From assembly GCA_019413955.1 (NCBI GenBank), contig DXMX01000034.1:1-7487 (forward strand): 7,487 nt of DNA, in the 5' to 3' direction. The stretch comes from Collinsella sp. (lineage in GTDB: Bacteria > Actinomycetota > Coriobacteriia > Coriobacteriales > Coriobacteriaceae). The notes beneath the pieces are model-generated. The model worked only from the letters and a program-made list of their open reading frames with translations, did not search any database and was not told the DNA's origin. The first letter of the stretch is position 1, and every line of letters begins with the position of its first letter. A program made the translations under genes and the position numbers. This document shows positions 1-5,463 of the stretch, piece by piece.

Positions 1-48
1 TACAAAAGAGCGGGGGCTGGATTCAAGTCCAGCCCCCGCTCTTTTGTA
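1..48. terminator. Bidirectional intrinsic terminator closing the ABC importer operon
   Basis: A perfect 21-bp inverted repeat (arms 1-21 and 28-48) surrounds the 6-nt loop TTCAAG. The stem has a GC core (GCGGGGGCTGG) with A-rich and T-rich flanks, so either strand gives a strong hairpin ending in CTTTTGTA. It lies 20 nt beyond the TAG stop of the ATPase gene and is clearly its terminator. The symmetry means it could also stop a plus-strand or convergent transcript entering from the left, but that neighbour lies outside the window. Confidence 0.93.
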
Positions 49-60
49 ACGGCAGTTACA
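45..60. repeat. Small inverted repeat beside the terminator
   Basis: TGTAAC and GTTACA (6 bp each) flank the 4-nt loop GGCA. In the minus-strand transcript it forms between the ATPase stop codon and the terminator, and it shares 4 nt (45-48) with the foot of the terminator stem, so the two hairpins compete slightly. It may be an accessory stem or chance; no function is shown. Confidence 0.4.
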
Positions 61-68
61 TCAACCGG

Positions 69-821
69 CTACGAGATATTTCCCAAGAACGCCTTGGTGC
101 GCTCGCTCTTGGGGTGGTCGAAGACCTCGCTCGGCGTACCCTCTTCCACAATGACGCCGCCGTCCATAAAGACGACGCGGTCGGCGACATCGCGGGCAAA
201 GCCCATCTCGTGCGTCACGACGATCATGGTCATGCCGTCGCGTGCCAGGTCGCGCATGACACCCAGGACGTCGCGCACGAGCTCGGGGTCGAGCGCCGAG
301 GTGGCCTCGTCAAAGAGCATGACGTGCGGGTTCATCGACAGGGCGCGGGCGATGGCAACGCGCTGCTGCTGACCGCCCGAGAGCTGGCTCGGCATAAAGT
401 CGATACGCTCGGCAAGACCGACCTTGGTCAGCTCCTCGACGGCAATTTTCTCGGCCTCTTCCTTGCTGCGCTTGAGCACCTTCTGCTGCGCGAGCATGAC
501 GTTCTTTTTGACTGAGAGGTGCGGGAACAAATTGAACTGCTGGAACACCATACCCAGATGCGTGCGCACCTTGTTAAGATCGACGCCCTTGGCGCACACG
601 TCCACACCCTCAACGACAATCGAGCCACTCGTGGGATGCTCAAGACGGTTGATGCAGCGAAGCATCGTCGACTTACCCGAGCCCGAGGGACCCAGAACTA
701 CGACAACCTCGCCCTTGTGCACATCCAGATCGATATCGCGCAGGACCACGTTATCGCCAAAGGCCTTCTGGAGGTTCTTGATGCTGACGACGACCTCGTT
801 CGAGTTATTGGTTTCGCTCAT
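69..821 (-). CDS. Polar amino acid ABC transporter, ATP-binding protein (GlnQ/HisP type)
   Basis: This 250-residue cytoplasmic ATPase powers the amino acid importer encoded with it. All nucleotide-binding motifs are intact: Walker A GPSGSGKST (44-52), Q-loop VFQQFNLFPH (92-101), signature LSGGQQQR (147-154), Walker B VMLFDE (167-172, with Glu172 the expected catalytic base), D-loop SALD (175-178) and switch His204. Length and the QQFNLFPH and THEMGFA signatures are typical of the polar amino acid uptake family (GlnQ, HisP, ArtP). The ATG start is preceded by a full AAGGAGGT ribosome site that overlaps the TAA stop of the permease gene, leaving a 12-nt gap, so the two are transcribed together and probably translationally coupled. 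It is the last gene of the operon. The substrate cannot be read from the ATPase, so no specific symbol is given. Confidence 0.96.
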   Translation of the reverse strand: MSETNNSNEVVVSIKNLQKAFGDNVVLRDIDLDVHKGEVVVVLGPSGSGKSTMLRCINRLEHPTSGSIVVEGVDVCAKGVDLNKVRTHLGMVFQQFNLFPHLSVKKNVMLAQQKVLKRSKEEAEKIAVEELTKVGLAERIDFMPSQLSGGQQQRVAIARALSMNPHVMLFDEATSALDPELVRDVLGVMRDLARDGMTMIVVTHEMGFARDVADRVVFMDGGVIVEEGTPSEVFDHPKSERTKAFLGNIS

Positions 822-833
822 GATAGGACCTCC

Positions 834-2195
834 TTACAGACCGGCGATGTGATCGGCGGGCGTCGCGACGACCTGTCCGGCGCTCTTGGCGGGACGCTTC
901 TTCTTAGTTTCGGCCGTGCCCAAAAGCCTCGCCTCAAGGCCGCTCACCAATCGAGCGAGCGGCAGGGTAATGACCAGATAGAACAGGGCGGCAACCACGT
1001 ACGGTGTAATAGAGCCCGTCGTGGCCACGATGGTGCGGGCGTTCATGACGATCTCGACCACGCCCACGGCCGCGAGCAGCGACGTATCCTTGTAAAGCAG
1101 GATGAACTCACTGGTCAACGTTGGCAGGACATTGCGGAACGTCTGCGGAATCATAACGTAGAGCAGTGTCTGGAAGGCGTTCATGCCCAGCGAGCGCGCA
1201 GCCTCGTTCTGGCCCTCGGGGATCGACTGAATACCGGCGCGGAAGATCTCGCACAGGTACGCAGACGAGTTCATGGCCATGACGATAACGCCCAAGACGT
1301 AGTCGTCAACCTTGACACCGGCAAGCGGCAAGCCAAAGAACGCGATATAGATCTGCAGGAATGCCGGCGTGCCGCGGATGATATTCACGTAGATGCCGGC
1401 AAGACAACGCAGGATGCGCGACTTGGAGATACGCATGAGCGACAGGGCAAAGCCAAAGGGGATCGCCAGCGGAAACGCCACAAGCACAATCGAGAGCGAC
1501 ATAAGGAAGCCCTTAAAGACGATCGGCAGGCTTTGGACCAAAATGACCGGGTTCAAGAACAGGCGCAGGAACATATTGGAATTCCATGCCTCGACCCACG
1601 GCTGCCCCTTAAGATCGGCCAGGAAGTTATCGAAGGCCGTCACGCCCTTGATCTCCACCGAGGGAATCTTGGAAATCTTCTTGGTCGAACCGTCGGCCAG
1701 GGTATAGGTTCCGCTAAAAGCTTCATCGCCGCCCTCGACGGGAAACGTCACGCCGTAAACCTCGACACGGAAAAAGCCGCCGGCAGGCGCCGTCTCGCCA
1801 AAGTCGATCTTGAGCGTCTGGCCGTCAGCCTTGCACGTGGGCTTCATGGGTGTACGATCCATGAGGTCCTCGCCCGAGAGCATCGTCAATCGCGTGTCAT
1901 CGGTGTCAAACGTCGTGCCGTCGACAAACGTCAGCGAAAGACCGCTCAGCTCCTCGTCGGCATCGGCCTGAACCTCCCAGGTAATGCGCGTCTCGGTGCC
2001 GCCGACCACAGTGCTGCCCGAACCGGTGTTGGGTCGGGCGGTAATCTTTGCGGTCTCAAGCGCCTGGGCGGTCGTGGGCACGCAGGCCCCCACGCATACC
2101 AGGGCGAGCGCCACAGCCAGGGCACAGGCCAGCTTTTGGAGCATCAAGGGCAGAGGATAGCTCTGGCCCATAGCTCCTTGGTTCAATCGAGACAA
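834..2195 (-). CDS. Amino acid ABC transporter permease with an extra exported N-terminal domain
   Basis: The membrane channel of the importer, 453 residues against roughly 215-250 usual for HisM/GlnP-type permeases. Residues about 20-45 form a signal peptide (hydrophobic KLACALAVALALVCVGAC, then AQA before a likely cleavage at 45/46). Residues about 46-195 are polar, rich in Thr, Ser, Val and Gly, look beta-rich and match no domain I recognise. The permease domain follows (about 215-430) with hallmarks IRGTP (273-277), SAYLCEIFRAGI (311-322) and the EAA coupling loop EAARSLG...IPQ (331-351), which docks on the ATPase. Five-helix permeases of this family have an external N-terminus, so the extra domain would lie outside the membrane, near the receptor. 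The start is TTG with TTAGGAG 5 nt upstream. The next ATG (2171) has its AAGGAG only 2 nt away and seems less likely. It lies between the receptor and ATPase genes. Confidence 0.92.
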   Translation of the reverse strand: MSRLNQGAMGQSYPLPLMLQKLACALAVALALVCVGACVPTTAQALETAKITARPNTGSGSTVVGGTETRITWEVQADADEELSGLSLTFVDGTTFDTDDTRLTMLSGEDLMDRTPMKPTCKADGQTLKIDFGETAPAGGFFRVEVYGVTFPVEGGDEAFSGTYTLADGSTKKISKIPSVEIKGVTAFDNFLADLKGQPWVEAWNSNMFLRLFLNPVILVQSLPIVFKGFLMSLSIVLVAFPLAIPFGFALSLMRISKSRILRCLAGIYVNIIRGTPAFLQIYIAFFGLPLAGVKVDDYVLGVIVMAMNSSAYLCEIFRAGIQSIPEGQNEAARSLGMNAFQTLLYVMIPQTFRNVLPTLTSEFILLYKDTSLLAAVGVVEIVMNARTIVATTGSITPYVVAALFYLVITLPLARLVSGLEARLLGTAETKKKRPAKSAGQVVATPADHIAGL

Positions 2196-2200
2196 GGTGG

Positions 2201-2207
2201 CTCCTAA
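2201..2207 (-). promoter_or_regulatory. Ribosome binding site that fixes the TTG start of the permease
   Basis: On the minus strand TTAGGAG is followed by a 5-nt spacer (CCACC) and TTG. This placement favours the TTG over the in-frame ATG 24 nt further on. Both starts keep the signal peptide. Confidence 0.6.
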
Positions 2208-2229
2208 CGTTTAAGTTGCCGACATAACA

Positions 2230-2245
2230 GGGCGTGATGACGCCC
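2230..2245 (-). ncRNA. Intergenic stem-loop 3 between receptor and permease genes
   Basis: GGGCGT and ACGCCC form a perfect 6-bp stem around a 4-nt loop. It is the last of three hairpins in the receptor-permease gap and is not followed by a U-run, so it is not an intrinsic terminator alone. It could slow ribosomes or RNases or be part of a larger folded leader to the permease. Confidence 0.5.
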
Positions 2246-2261
2246 ATTCAAGAAGCGCAAA

Positions 2262-2289
2262 GGCCCTCTCCGCCAAAACGGAAAGGGCC
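2262..2289 (-). terminator. Intergenic stem-loop 2, probable leaky terminator or mRNA-stabilising hairpin
   Basis: Arms 2262-2272 and 2279-2289 pair over 11 bp around a 6-nt loop. The one non-complementary position is a U-G wobble on the minus-strand RNA but a C-A mismatch on the plus strand, so the structure is adapted to the minus-strand transcript. Only UUU follows it before GCGC, so read-through is expected. Such stems after the receptor gene are a known way for ABC import operons to make more receptor than membrane and ATPase subunits. That role here is an inference. Confidence 0.7.
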
Positions 2290-2297
2290 CGCGCGCA

Positions 2298-2320
2298 ATC
2301 AAGTAGCTATTTTACTTGAT
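2298..2320 (-). ncRNA. Stem-loop 1 overlapping the receptor stop codon
   Basis: ATCAAGTA and TACTTGAT form a perfect 8-bp inverted repeat with a 7-nt loop. The 5' arm on the minus strand includes the last codons and TAA stop of the receptor gene. It is AU-rich and weak alone, and sits directly before the stronger GC stem at 2262-2289. A terminating ribosome would cover it, so it may form only after translation ends. Confidence 0.5.
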
Positions 2321-3172
2321 ATTGTATTTAGCCATGAGGGCGTCGACGGTACCGTCGTCGGTCAGGTCCTTGATGGCCTGGTTGATGTCGTCCTTGAGCT
2401 TGGTGTTGCCCTGGTTGATGGCGATGGCGTACTCCTCGCCGGTGCTGATCTGCTTGATGGTCTGGCAGGTGTTGAACTGCTCGGCGGTCAGCTGGCTGGC
2501 AACGGAGCGGTTGGTGACTACGGCGTCGCCCTTATCGGACTGCAGGGCGCTGAAGCACTCGGTGGCGTCCTTGTAGGGGACGATCTTGGCCTTGGGGAAG
2601 TTCTCCTGGGCAAAGGACTCGGCGGTCGAGCCAGACTGGACAATGATGGTAGCGTCGGCGTTGTTGAGCTTCTCGCTGTAGTTGTCGGCCGTGATGTCGG
2701 TGTTATCGACCTTGGTCACGATAGCCTGATCGTCCATGTAGTAGGAATCGGAGAAAGTGACTTCCTTCTCACGCTCGGGCGTGTCGGTGATAGCCGCGAT
2801 GGAAACGTCATACTTGGCGCCCGAGGCGACGCCCGGAACCAGCGTGTCAAAGTCATTGTTGACATACTCGACATCCAGGCCCAGCTTGTCGCCGATAGCC
2901 TTGATAAGCTCAAGGTCAAAGCCTTGATAATCGCCGTTGTCATCCTTGTACTCAAACGGAGCGTACTCGGCAGAGGTACCGACGGTCAGCGTACCGTCCT
3001 TGACGAGCGCGTACTCCTTGGAGCCGTCGACCTTCTCGACCTTAGCATCGTCAGAGCTGCTGGAACCGGCATCAGAACCAGAGGTGGCGTTGGACGAGCC
3101 GCAGCCCGTCAGAGCGAGGGCGAGCGCCATAGCACCCGTGGCGGCAAATGCGCCAAGCTTCTTCAGCTTCAT
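2312..3172 (-). CDS. Amino acid ABC transporter substrate-binding lipoprotein
   Basis: This is the extracellular receptor of the importer, 286 residues. The N-terminus is a lipoprotein signal: Lys-rich start, hydrophobic stretch and lipobox LTGC with Cys24 as the lipid anchor, followed by a Ser/Gly/Asp-rich linker (25-50). The family-3 solute-binding fold begins near residue 54, with the hallmark GTSAEYAPFEY (65-75) and GFDLELIKAIG (84-94) typical of polar amino acid receptors (GlnH, ArtJ, HisJ). The ligand could be glutamine, arginine, histidine, cystine or another polar amino acid; sequence reading alone does not decide. The ATG at 3172 is chosen because GGAAGGAG lies 7 nt upstream and the signal peptide starts there. 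An in-frame ATG at 3301 would add 43 residues with no such features and would run through the promoter. It is first in the operon and is followed by three stem-loops before the permease. Confidence 0.95.
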   Translation of the reverse strand: MKLKKLGAFAATGAMALALALTGCGSSNATSGSDAGSSSSDDAKVEKVDGSKEYALVKDGTLTVGTSAEYAPFEYKDDNGDYQGFDLELIKAIGDKLGLDVEYVNNDFDTLVPGVASGAKYDVSIAAITDTPEREKEVTFSDSYYMDDQAIVTKVDNTDITADNYSEKLNNADATIIVQSGSTAESFAQENFPKAKIVPYKDATECFSALQSDKGDAVVTNRSVASQLTAEQFNTCQTIKQISTGEEYAIAINQGNTKLKDDINQAIKDLTDDGTVDALMAKYNIK

Positions 3173-3229
3173 AATCAGTCTCCTTCCAATGACCCCACGT
3201 GATTCAGAGGTCTGCAAAAACTGTGGGTT

Positions 3230-3258
3230 ATTATGCACCCGCTTGGAAGAATCTGCAA
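3230..3258 (-). promoter_or_regulatory. Probable promoter of the ABC importer operon
   Basis: Reading the minus strand, TTGCAG (3258-3253) and CATAAT (3235-3230) are separated by exactly 17 bp. The -10 box matches TATAAT at five of six positions; the -35 box keeps TTG. Transcription would begin near 3223, giving a leader of about 50 nt before the receptor ATG. Confidence 0.55.
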
Positions 3259-3273
3259 TCAGAAAACTGATTG
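3256..3273. promoter_or_regulatory. 18-bp inverted repeat overlapping the -35 box, candidate operator
   Basis: CAATCAG and CTGATTG are perfect 7-bp arms around AAAA. The left arm covers half of the proposed -35 hexamer, a position where a bound dimeric regulator would block or help RNA polymerase. The AT-rich arms and absence of a U-run argue against a terminator for the upstream nfo gene. The binding protein is unknown. Confidence 0.45.
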
Positions 3274-3293
3274 AAACAAACCCATAACGTGAA

Positions 3294-3305
3294 TGGAGCA
3301 CTCCA
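3294..3305. repeat. Palindrome TGGAGCACTCCA upstream of the importer promoter
   Basis: A perfect 12-bp palindrome (5-bp arms around CA), 36 bp upstream of the -35 box and 15 nt beyond the nfo stop codon. The 2-nt centre is too tight for an RNA hairpin of full length, so a DNA-binding dimer site is the more natural reading. It could also be chance. Confidence 0.3.
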
Positions 3306-3319
3306 CTTTATGGCAGCCA

Positions 3320-4186
3320 TTACTGCTGCAACGACCTTAACAGTTTGATTTCAGCCGCATAACCTGCAAGTTCGTTCGGTGTCTCCAAAATGAATGGCAA
3401 TGCGCGCAAGCGGACATTCGATACAATATTCTGCATAACCTGCATACCGCCACCAAATTCCTCGCTGCCAAGGTATCCCTTGCCGATGCACTCGTGACGA
3501 TCTTTATGGGCGCCACAAGGATTCTTCGAATCGTTGATGTGTACGGCACGCAAGCGATCGATACCCACCACGCGGTCGAACTCGTCGAGTACGCCGTCCA
3601 GATCATGGATGATGTCGTAGCCGGCATCGCTCACATGGCAGGTGTCCAAACAAACGCCCAGCTTATCGGACAGCTCTGGGCGCTTGGCGGCAACGCCCTC
3701 GATAATGCACGCCAGTTCTTCAAAGCTACGGCCCACCTCGGTGCCCTTGCCCGCCATGGTCTCGAGCAATACCGTCGTCTGCTGTCCCTCAAACATCACC
3801 TGGCACAGCGTGTCGACAATCATCTGAATGCCGGCGTCTGCCCCCTGTCCCACATGCGCACCGGGGTGGAAGTTGTAGTAGTTGCCGGGCAGTGCTTCCA
3901 GACGCTGCAAGTCCTCGGCCATTGCCTCCAAGGCAAACTCGCGCGCCCGCTCTTTGGCAGAACAGGGGTTGTAGGTATACGGGGCATGCGCCACCAGCGG
4001 TCCAAAGTCGTTTTGCGCCATAAGCTCGCGCAGAGCCGCCACGTCATCCATGTCAAGATCTTTCGCCTTGCCACCGCGCGGGTTGCGCGTAAAGAACGCA
4101 AAGGTATTGGCGCCAATGGATAGCGCCGTCTCCCCCATCGCCCGATAGCCCTTCGTCGTCGAAAGATGACACCCGATCGTCAGCAT
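3320..4186 (-). CDS. nfo: Deoxyribonuclease IV (AP endonuclease, Nfo family)
   Basis: This zinc enzyme of base excision repair cleaves DNA on the 5' side of abasic sites. The protein is 288 residues, close to the 285 of E. coli Nfo. All nine expected metal ligands can be placed: His67 (VAHAPY), His107 (NFHPGAH), Glu142 (LLETMAGKG), Asp181 and His184 (LDTCHVSDAGYD), His216 (VHINDSK), Asp229 and His231 (DRH) and Glu268 (ILETPN). The start at 4186 gives the conserved opening MLTIGCHLS, with AGGAGGGAG 6-9 nt upstream. The longer frame to 4270 runs through a palindromic repeat and lacks a ribosome site. It lies 167 bp downstream of the Gfo/Idh/MocA gene, with palindromic element A between them, and 147 bp before the receptor gene. 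No strong terminator follows it, so some read-through into the importer operon is possible. Confidence 0.95.
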   Translation of the reverse strand: MLTIGCHLSTTKGYRAMGETALSIGANTFAFFTRNPRGGKAKDLDMDDVAALRELMAQNDFGPLVAHAPYTYNPCSAKERAREFALEAMAEDLQRLEALPGNYYNFHPGAHVGQGADAGIQMIVDTLCQVMFEGQQTTVLLETMAGKGTEVGRSFEELACIIEGVAAKRPELSDKLGVCLDTCHVSDAGYDIIHDLDGVLDEFDRVVGIDRLRAVHINDSKNPCGAHKDRHECIGKGYLGSEEFGGGMQVMQNIVSNVRLRALPFILETPNELAGYAAEIKLLRSLQQ

Positions 4187-4203
4187 CTCCAGCTCCCTCC
4201 TCA

Positions 4204-4283
4204 TCAGTTGCGGTGAAATACGGTCTATTGGTGCCCTATTTTGGCGCAAACAGACCGTATTCCACCGCAAGTTATAAAAGGGG
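4204..4283. repeat. Palindromic intergenic element, copy A
   Basis: Long imperfect hairpin: arms 4208-4227 and 4251-4270 pair at 18 of 20 positions. An inner stem of GTGCC with GGCGC (4231-4235 and 4243-4247) closes a 7-nt loop. The ends are almost the same as in copy B (5385-5463): TCAGTTGCGGTG...AATA on one side and TATTCCACCGCAAGTTATAA followed by AAGGG on the other. The stem middle differs (ACGGTCT here, AGTTCCTGTTT in copy B) yet remains self-complementary. There is no coding potential and no U-run after the stem on either strand. On the minus strand it ends 2 nt before the ribosome site of nfo. It is best described as a dispersed palindromic repeat (REP-like or miniature element) or a structured leader. 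Confidence 0.85.
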
Positions 4284-4300
4284 CATCAGAGATGTGGGCC

Positions 4301-4322
4301 GCCAGGCACCACGGGCGCCGGC
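4301..4322 (-). repeat. GC-rich stem-loop after the Gfo/Idh/MocA gene
   Basis: On the minus-strand RNA, GCCGGCGCC pairs with GGUGCCUGGC with one bulged U and one G-U wobble, around a 3-nt loop. It lies 32 nt beyond the TAG stop. No U-run follows, so it may be a weak, possibly Rho-assisted end signal, a 3'-protecting hairpin or chance in GC-rich sequence. The remainder of this gap is palindromic element A. Confidence 0.35.
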
Positions 4323-4353
4323 GTCATGATCCCCTACGCGTCAGCGCCAAGTC

Positions 4354-5373
4354 CTAGAGGGCTAGACGGATTGCATCGATGATGTGCGCGCAGCGCTGCG
4401 TGGCGGCTAGGGACATGATGGGGCTTTCGAGTTTCCCCGCCTGAATGAGCTGCGTCGCATGCTGGATTTCGCCGTAGAAATCATCGACCTCAAACGGGGC
4501 ATTTATTTCGAGCGTTCGCCCGTCGGAGTACTTCACATGGGCGAGCTCGGGGCGATGGAGACGCTCGATTTCCAACGAACCCCGCTCACAGGCAATCGTT
4601 AAGCGGCTTTCATATGTTGCTTTGCCGTCGCACACCATATGAATGGGTATACCGCCGACGCTCATATGGATCTCGTCGGCCCAATCGACGCGACCGCCCG
4701 ATACGTCACGCCAGCGAACTTCACGGGACGAAACCTCGCACGCGCCCGCAAGCAAATCCTCAAACCACCCGACCGCATAGCAGCCCATGTCATATAGACA
4801 GCCGCCCTGCAACGGATCAAGCAGATAGCCCGAAGGAGACTCGCCGTAATCGAGCTTTTGCACGCTTTCGATCGAGACGATACAGCCGAGCTCGCCCGAC
4901 GCAAGCAAACCCTTCACGCGAGTATGCATCGGACAAAACCGATTTTTCATCGCCTCCATAAACGGCACACCGCACTCACGGGAAACAGAGGCGATCGCAT
5001 GGGCCTCTTCTTCATTCAAAACGGCCGGCTTTTCGCACAGCACGGCCTTTCCCGCGCGCAGTGCCCGACAAGCCCAATGTGCATGCATGCCATGTGGAAT
5101 AGCCAAGTAGATTGCATCGACATCGGGATCGGCAATCAACGTATCATAAGCCGCATCGCCGCTATCGTCAGCCGTGGCATAACTGTGCGCAGCATCAATC
5201 GAAAACGCTCGACAAAATTCCTCGACATGTGCAGGAGTGCGGCCGGCCGCAGCCACCAGCCGTGCCTCGTCGACCTTCTTGAGCGACGATGCAAATCGAT
5301 GCGAAATGTGCCCAGCGCCCAAAACGCCCCAACGAACCTCACGCAAATCATCACATGAATCCCGATAGCCCAC
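4354..5373 (-). CDS. Gfo/Idh/MocA-family NAD(P)-dependent oxidoreductase
   Basis: A 339-residue soluble dehydrogenase, typical length for the family, which oxidises or reduces sugars, inositols and related polyols. The N-terminal Rossmann fold shows GVLGAGHIS (16-24, dinucleotide loop). DPDVDAIYLAIPHGMHA (82-98) and CEKP (113-116, containing the family's EKP with the Lys near the active site) follow. The C-terminal half begins near 125 and contains GGCLYDMGCY (190-199), where dihydrodiol-dehydrogenase-like members carry a GG..LxDxGxY motif. The exact substrate is not readable. The start is GTG with AAGGGGG 5 nt upstream; that ribosome site touches the border of palindromic element B. The gene lies between the aldo/keto reductase (90-bp gap) and nfo (167-bp gap) on the same strand. 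Co-transcription is possible, and the reductase next door would suit a shared carbohydrate or carbonyl role, but this is only context. Confidence 0.92.
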   Translation of the reverse strand: MGYRDSCDDLREVRWGVLGAGHISHRFASSLKKVDEARLVAAAGRTPAHVEEFCRAFSIDAAHSYATADDSGDAAYDTLIADPDVDAIYLAIPHGMHAHWACRALRAGKAVLCEKPAVLNEEEAHAIASVSRECGVPFMEAMKNRFCPMHTRVKGLLASGELGCIVSIESVQKLDYGESPSGYLLDPLQGGCLYDMGCYAVGWFEDLLAGACEVSSREVRWRDVSGGRVDWADEIHMSVGGIPIHMVCDGKATYESRLTIACERGSLEIERLHRPELAHVKYSDGRTLEINAPFEVDDFYGEIQHATQLIQAGKLESPIMSLAATQRCAHIIDAIRLAL

Positions 5374-5378
5374 GACAG

Positions 5379-5385
5379 CCCCCTT
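5379..5385 (-). promoter_or_regulatory. Ribosome binding site for the GTG start of the Gfo/Idh/MocA gene
   Basis: AAGGGGG on the minus strand lies 5 nt before GTG (5373). Its first base is the last base of palindromic element B, so folding of that element would put a stem directly beside the ribosome site. Confidence 0.6.
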
Positions 5386-5463
5386 CAGTTGCGGTGGAAT
5401 AGTTCCTGTTTAAGCCCCATTCTGCCGCAAACAGGAACTATTCCACCGCAAGTTATAAAAGGG
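5385..5463. repeat. Palindromic intergenic element, copy B
   Basis: Perfect 23-bp inverted repeat (arms 5389-5411 and 5429-5451) with a 17-nt loop, flanked by the same borders as copy A: TCAG on the left and GTTATAAAAGGG on the right. The shared outer arm is TTGCGGTG(G/A)AATA and its complement. CGCAAACAG near the loop is also shared. It fills almost the whole gap between the aldo/keto reductase and the Gfo/Idh/MocA gene: its right edge touches the TGA stop at 5464 and its left edge touches the next ribosome site. No U-run follows the stem, so a simple terminator is unlikely. Confidence 0.88.

Noticed and set aside
519..2207. A 562-codon open frame on the plus strand opposite the permease
   Set aside because: Its translation is rich in His, Arg, Gln and Asp with no domain or ribosome site. 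The opposite strand has clear transporter motifs, so this is an antisense shadow in GC-rich DNA.
2234..3202. A 322-codon open frame on the plus strand opposite the receptor gene
   Set aside because: The repetitive Val/Leu/Gly/Asp translation is the mirror of the receptor codons. It also covers the intergenic hairpins, and no credible start signal was seen.
3256..3273. The 18-bp repeat as an ArgR box
   Set aside because: The length and AT centre are similar, but the arms lack the TGAAT/ATTCA core of the ArgR consensus.
3173..3301. N-terminal extension of the receptor
   Set aside because: It would place 43 residues before a complete lipoprotein signal peptide and read through the promoter; the ribosome site supports 3172.
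4187..4270. N-terminal extension of deoxyribonuclease IV
   Set aside because: It would translate palindromic element A, and family members begin at the MLTIGCHLS-like segment with a good ribosome site.
4204..4283. Palindromic elements as intrinsic terminators
   Set aside because: Neither copy has a U-run after the stem on either strand, unlike the real terminator at 1-48.
4204..5463. Elements A and B as CRISPR repeats
   Set aside because: There are only two copies, 1.1 kb apart with a whole gene between them, so no array exists.
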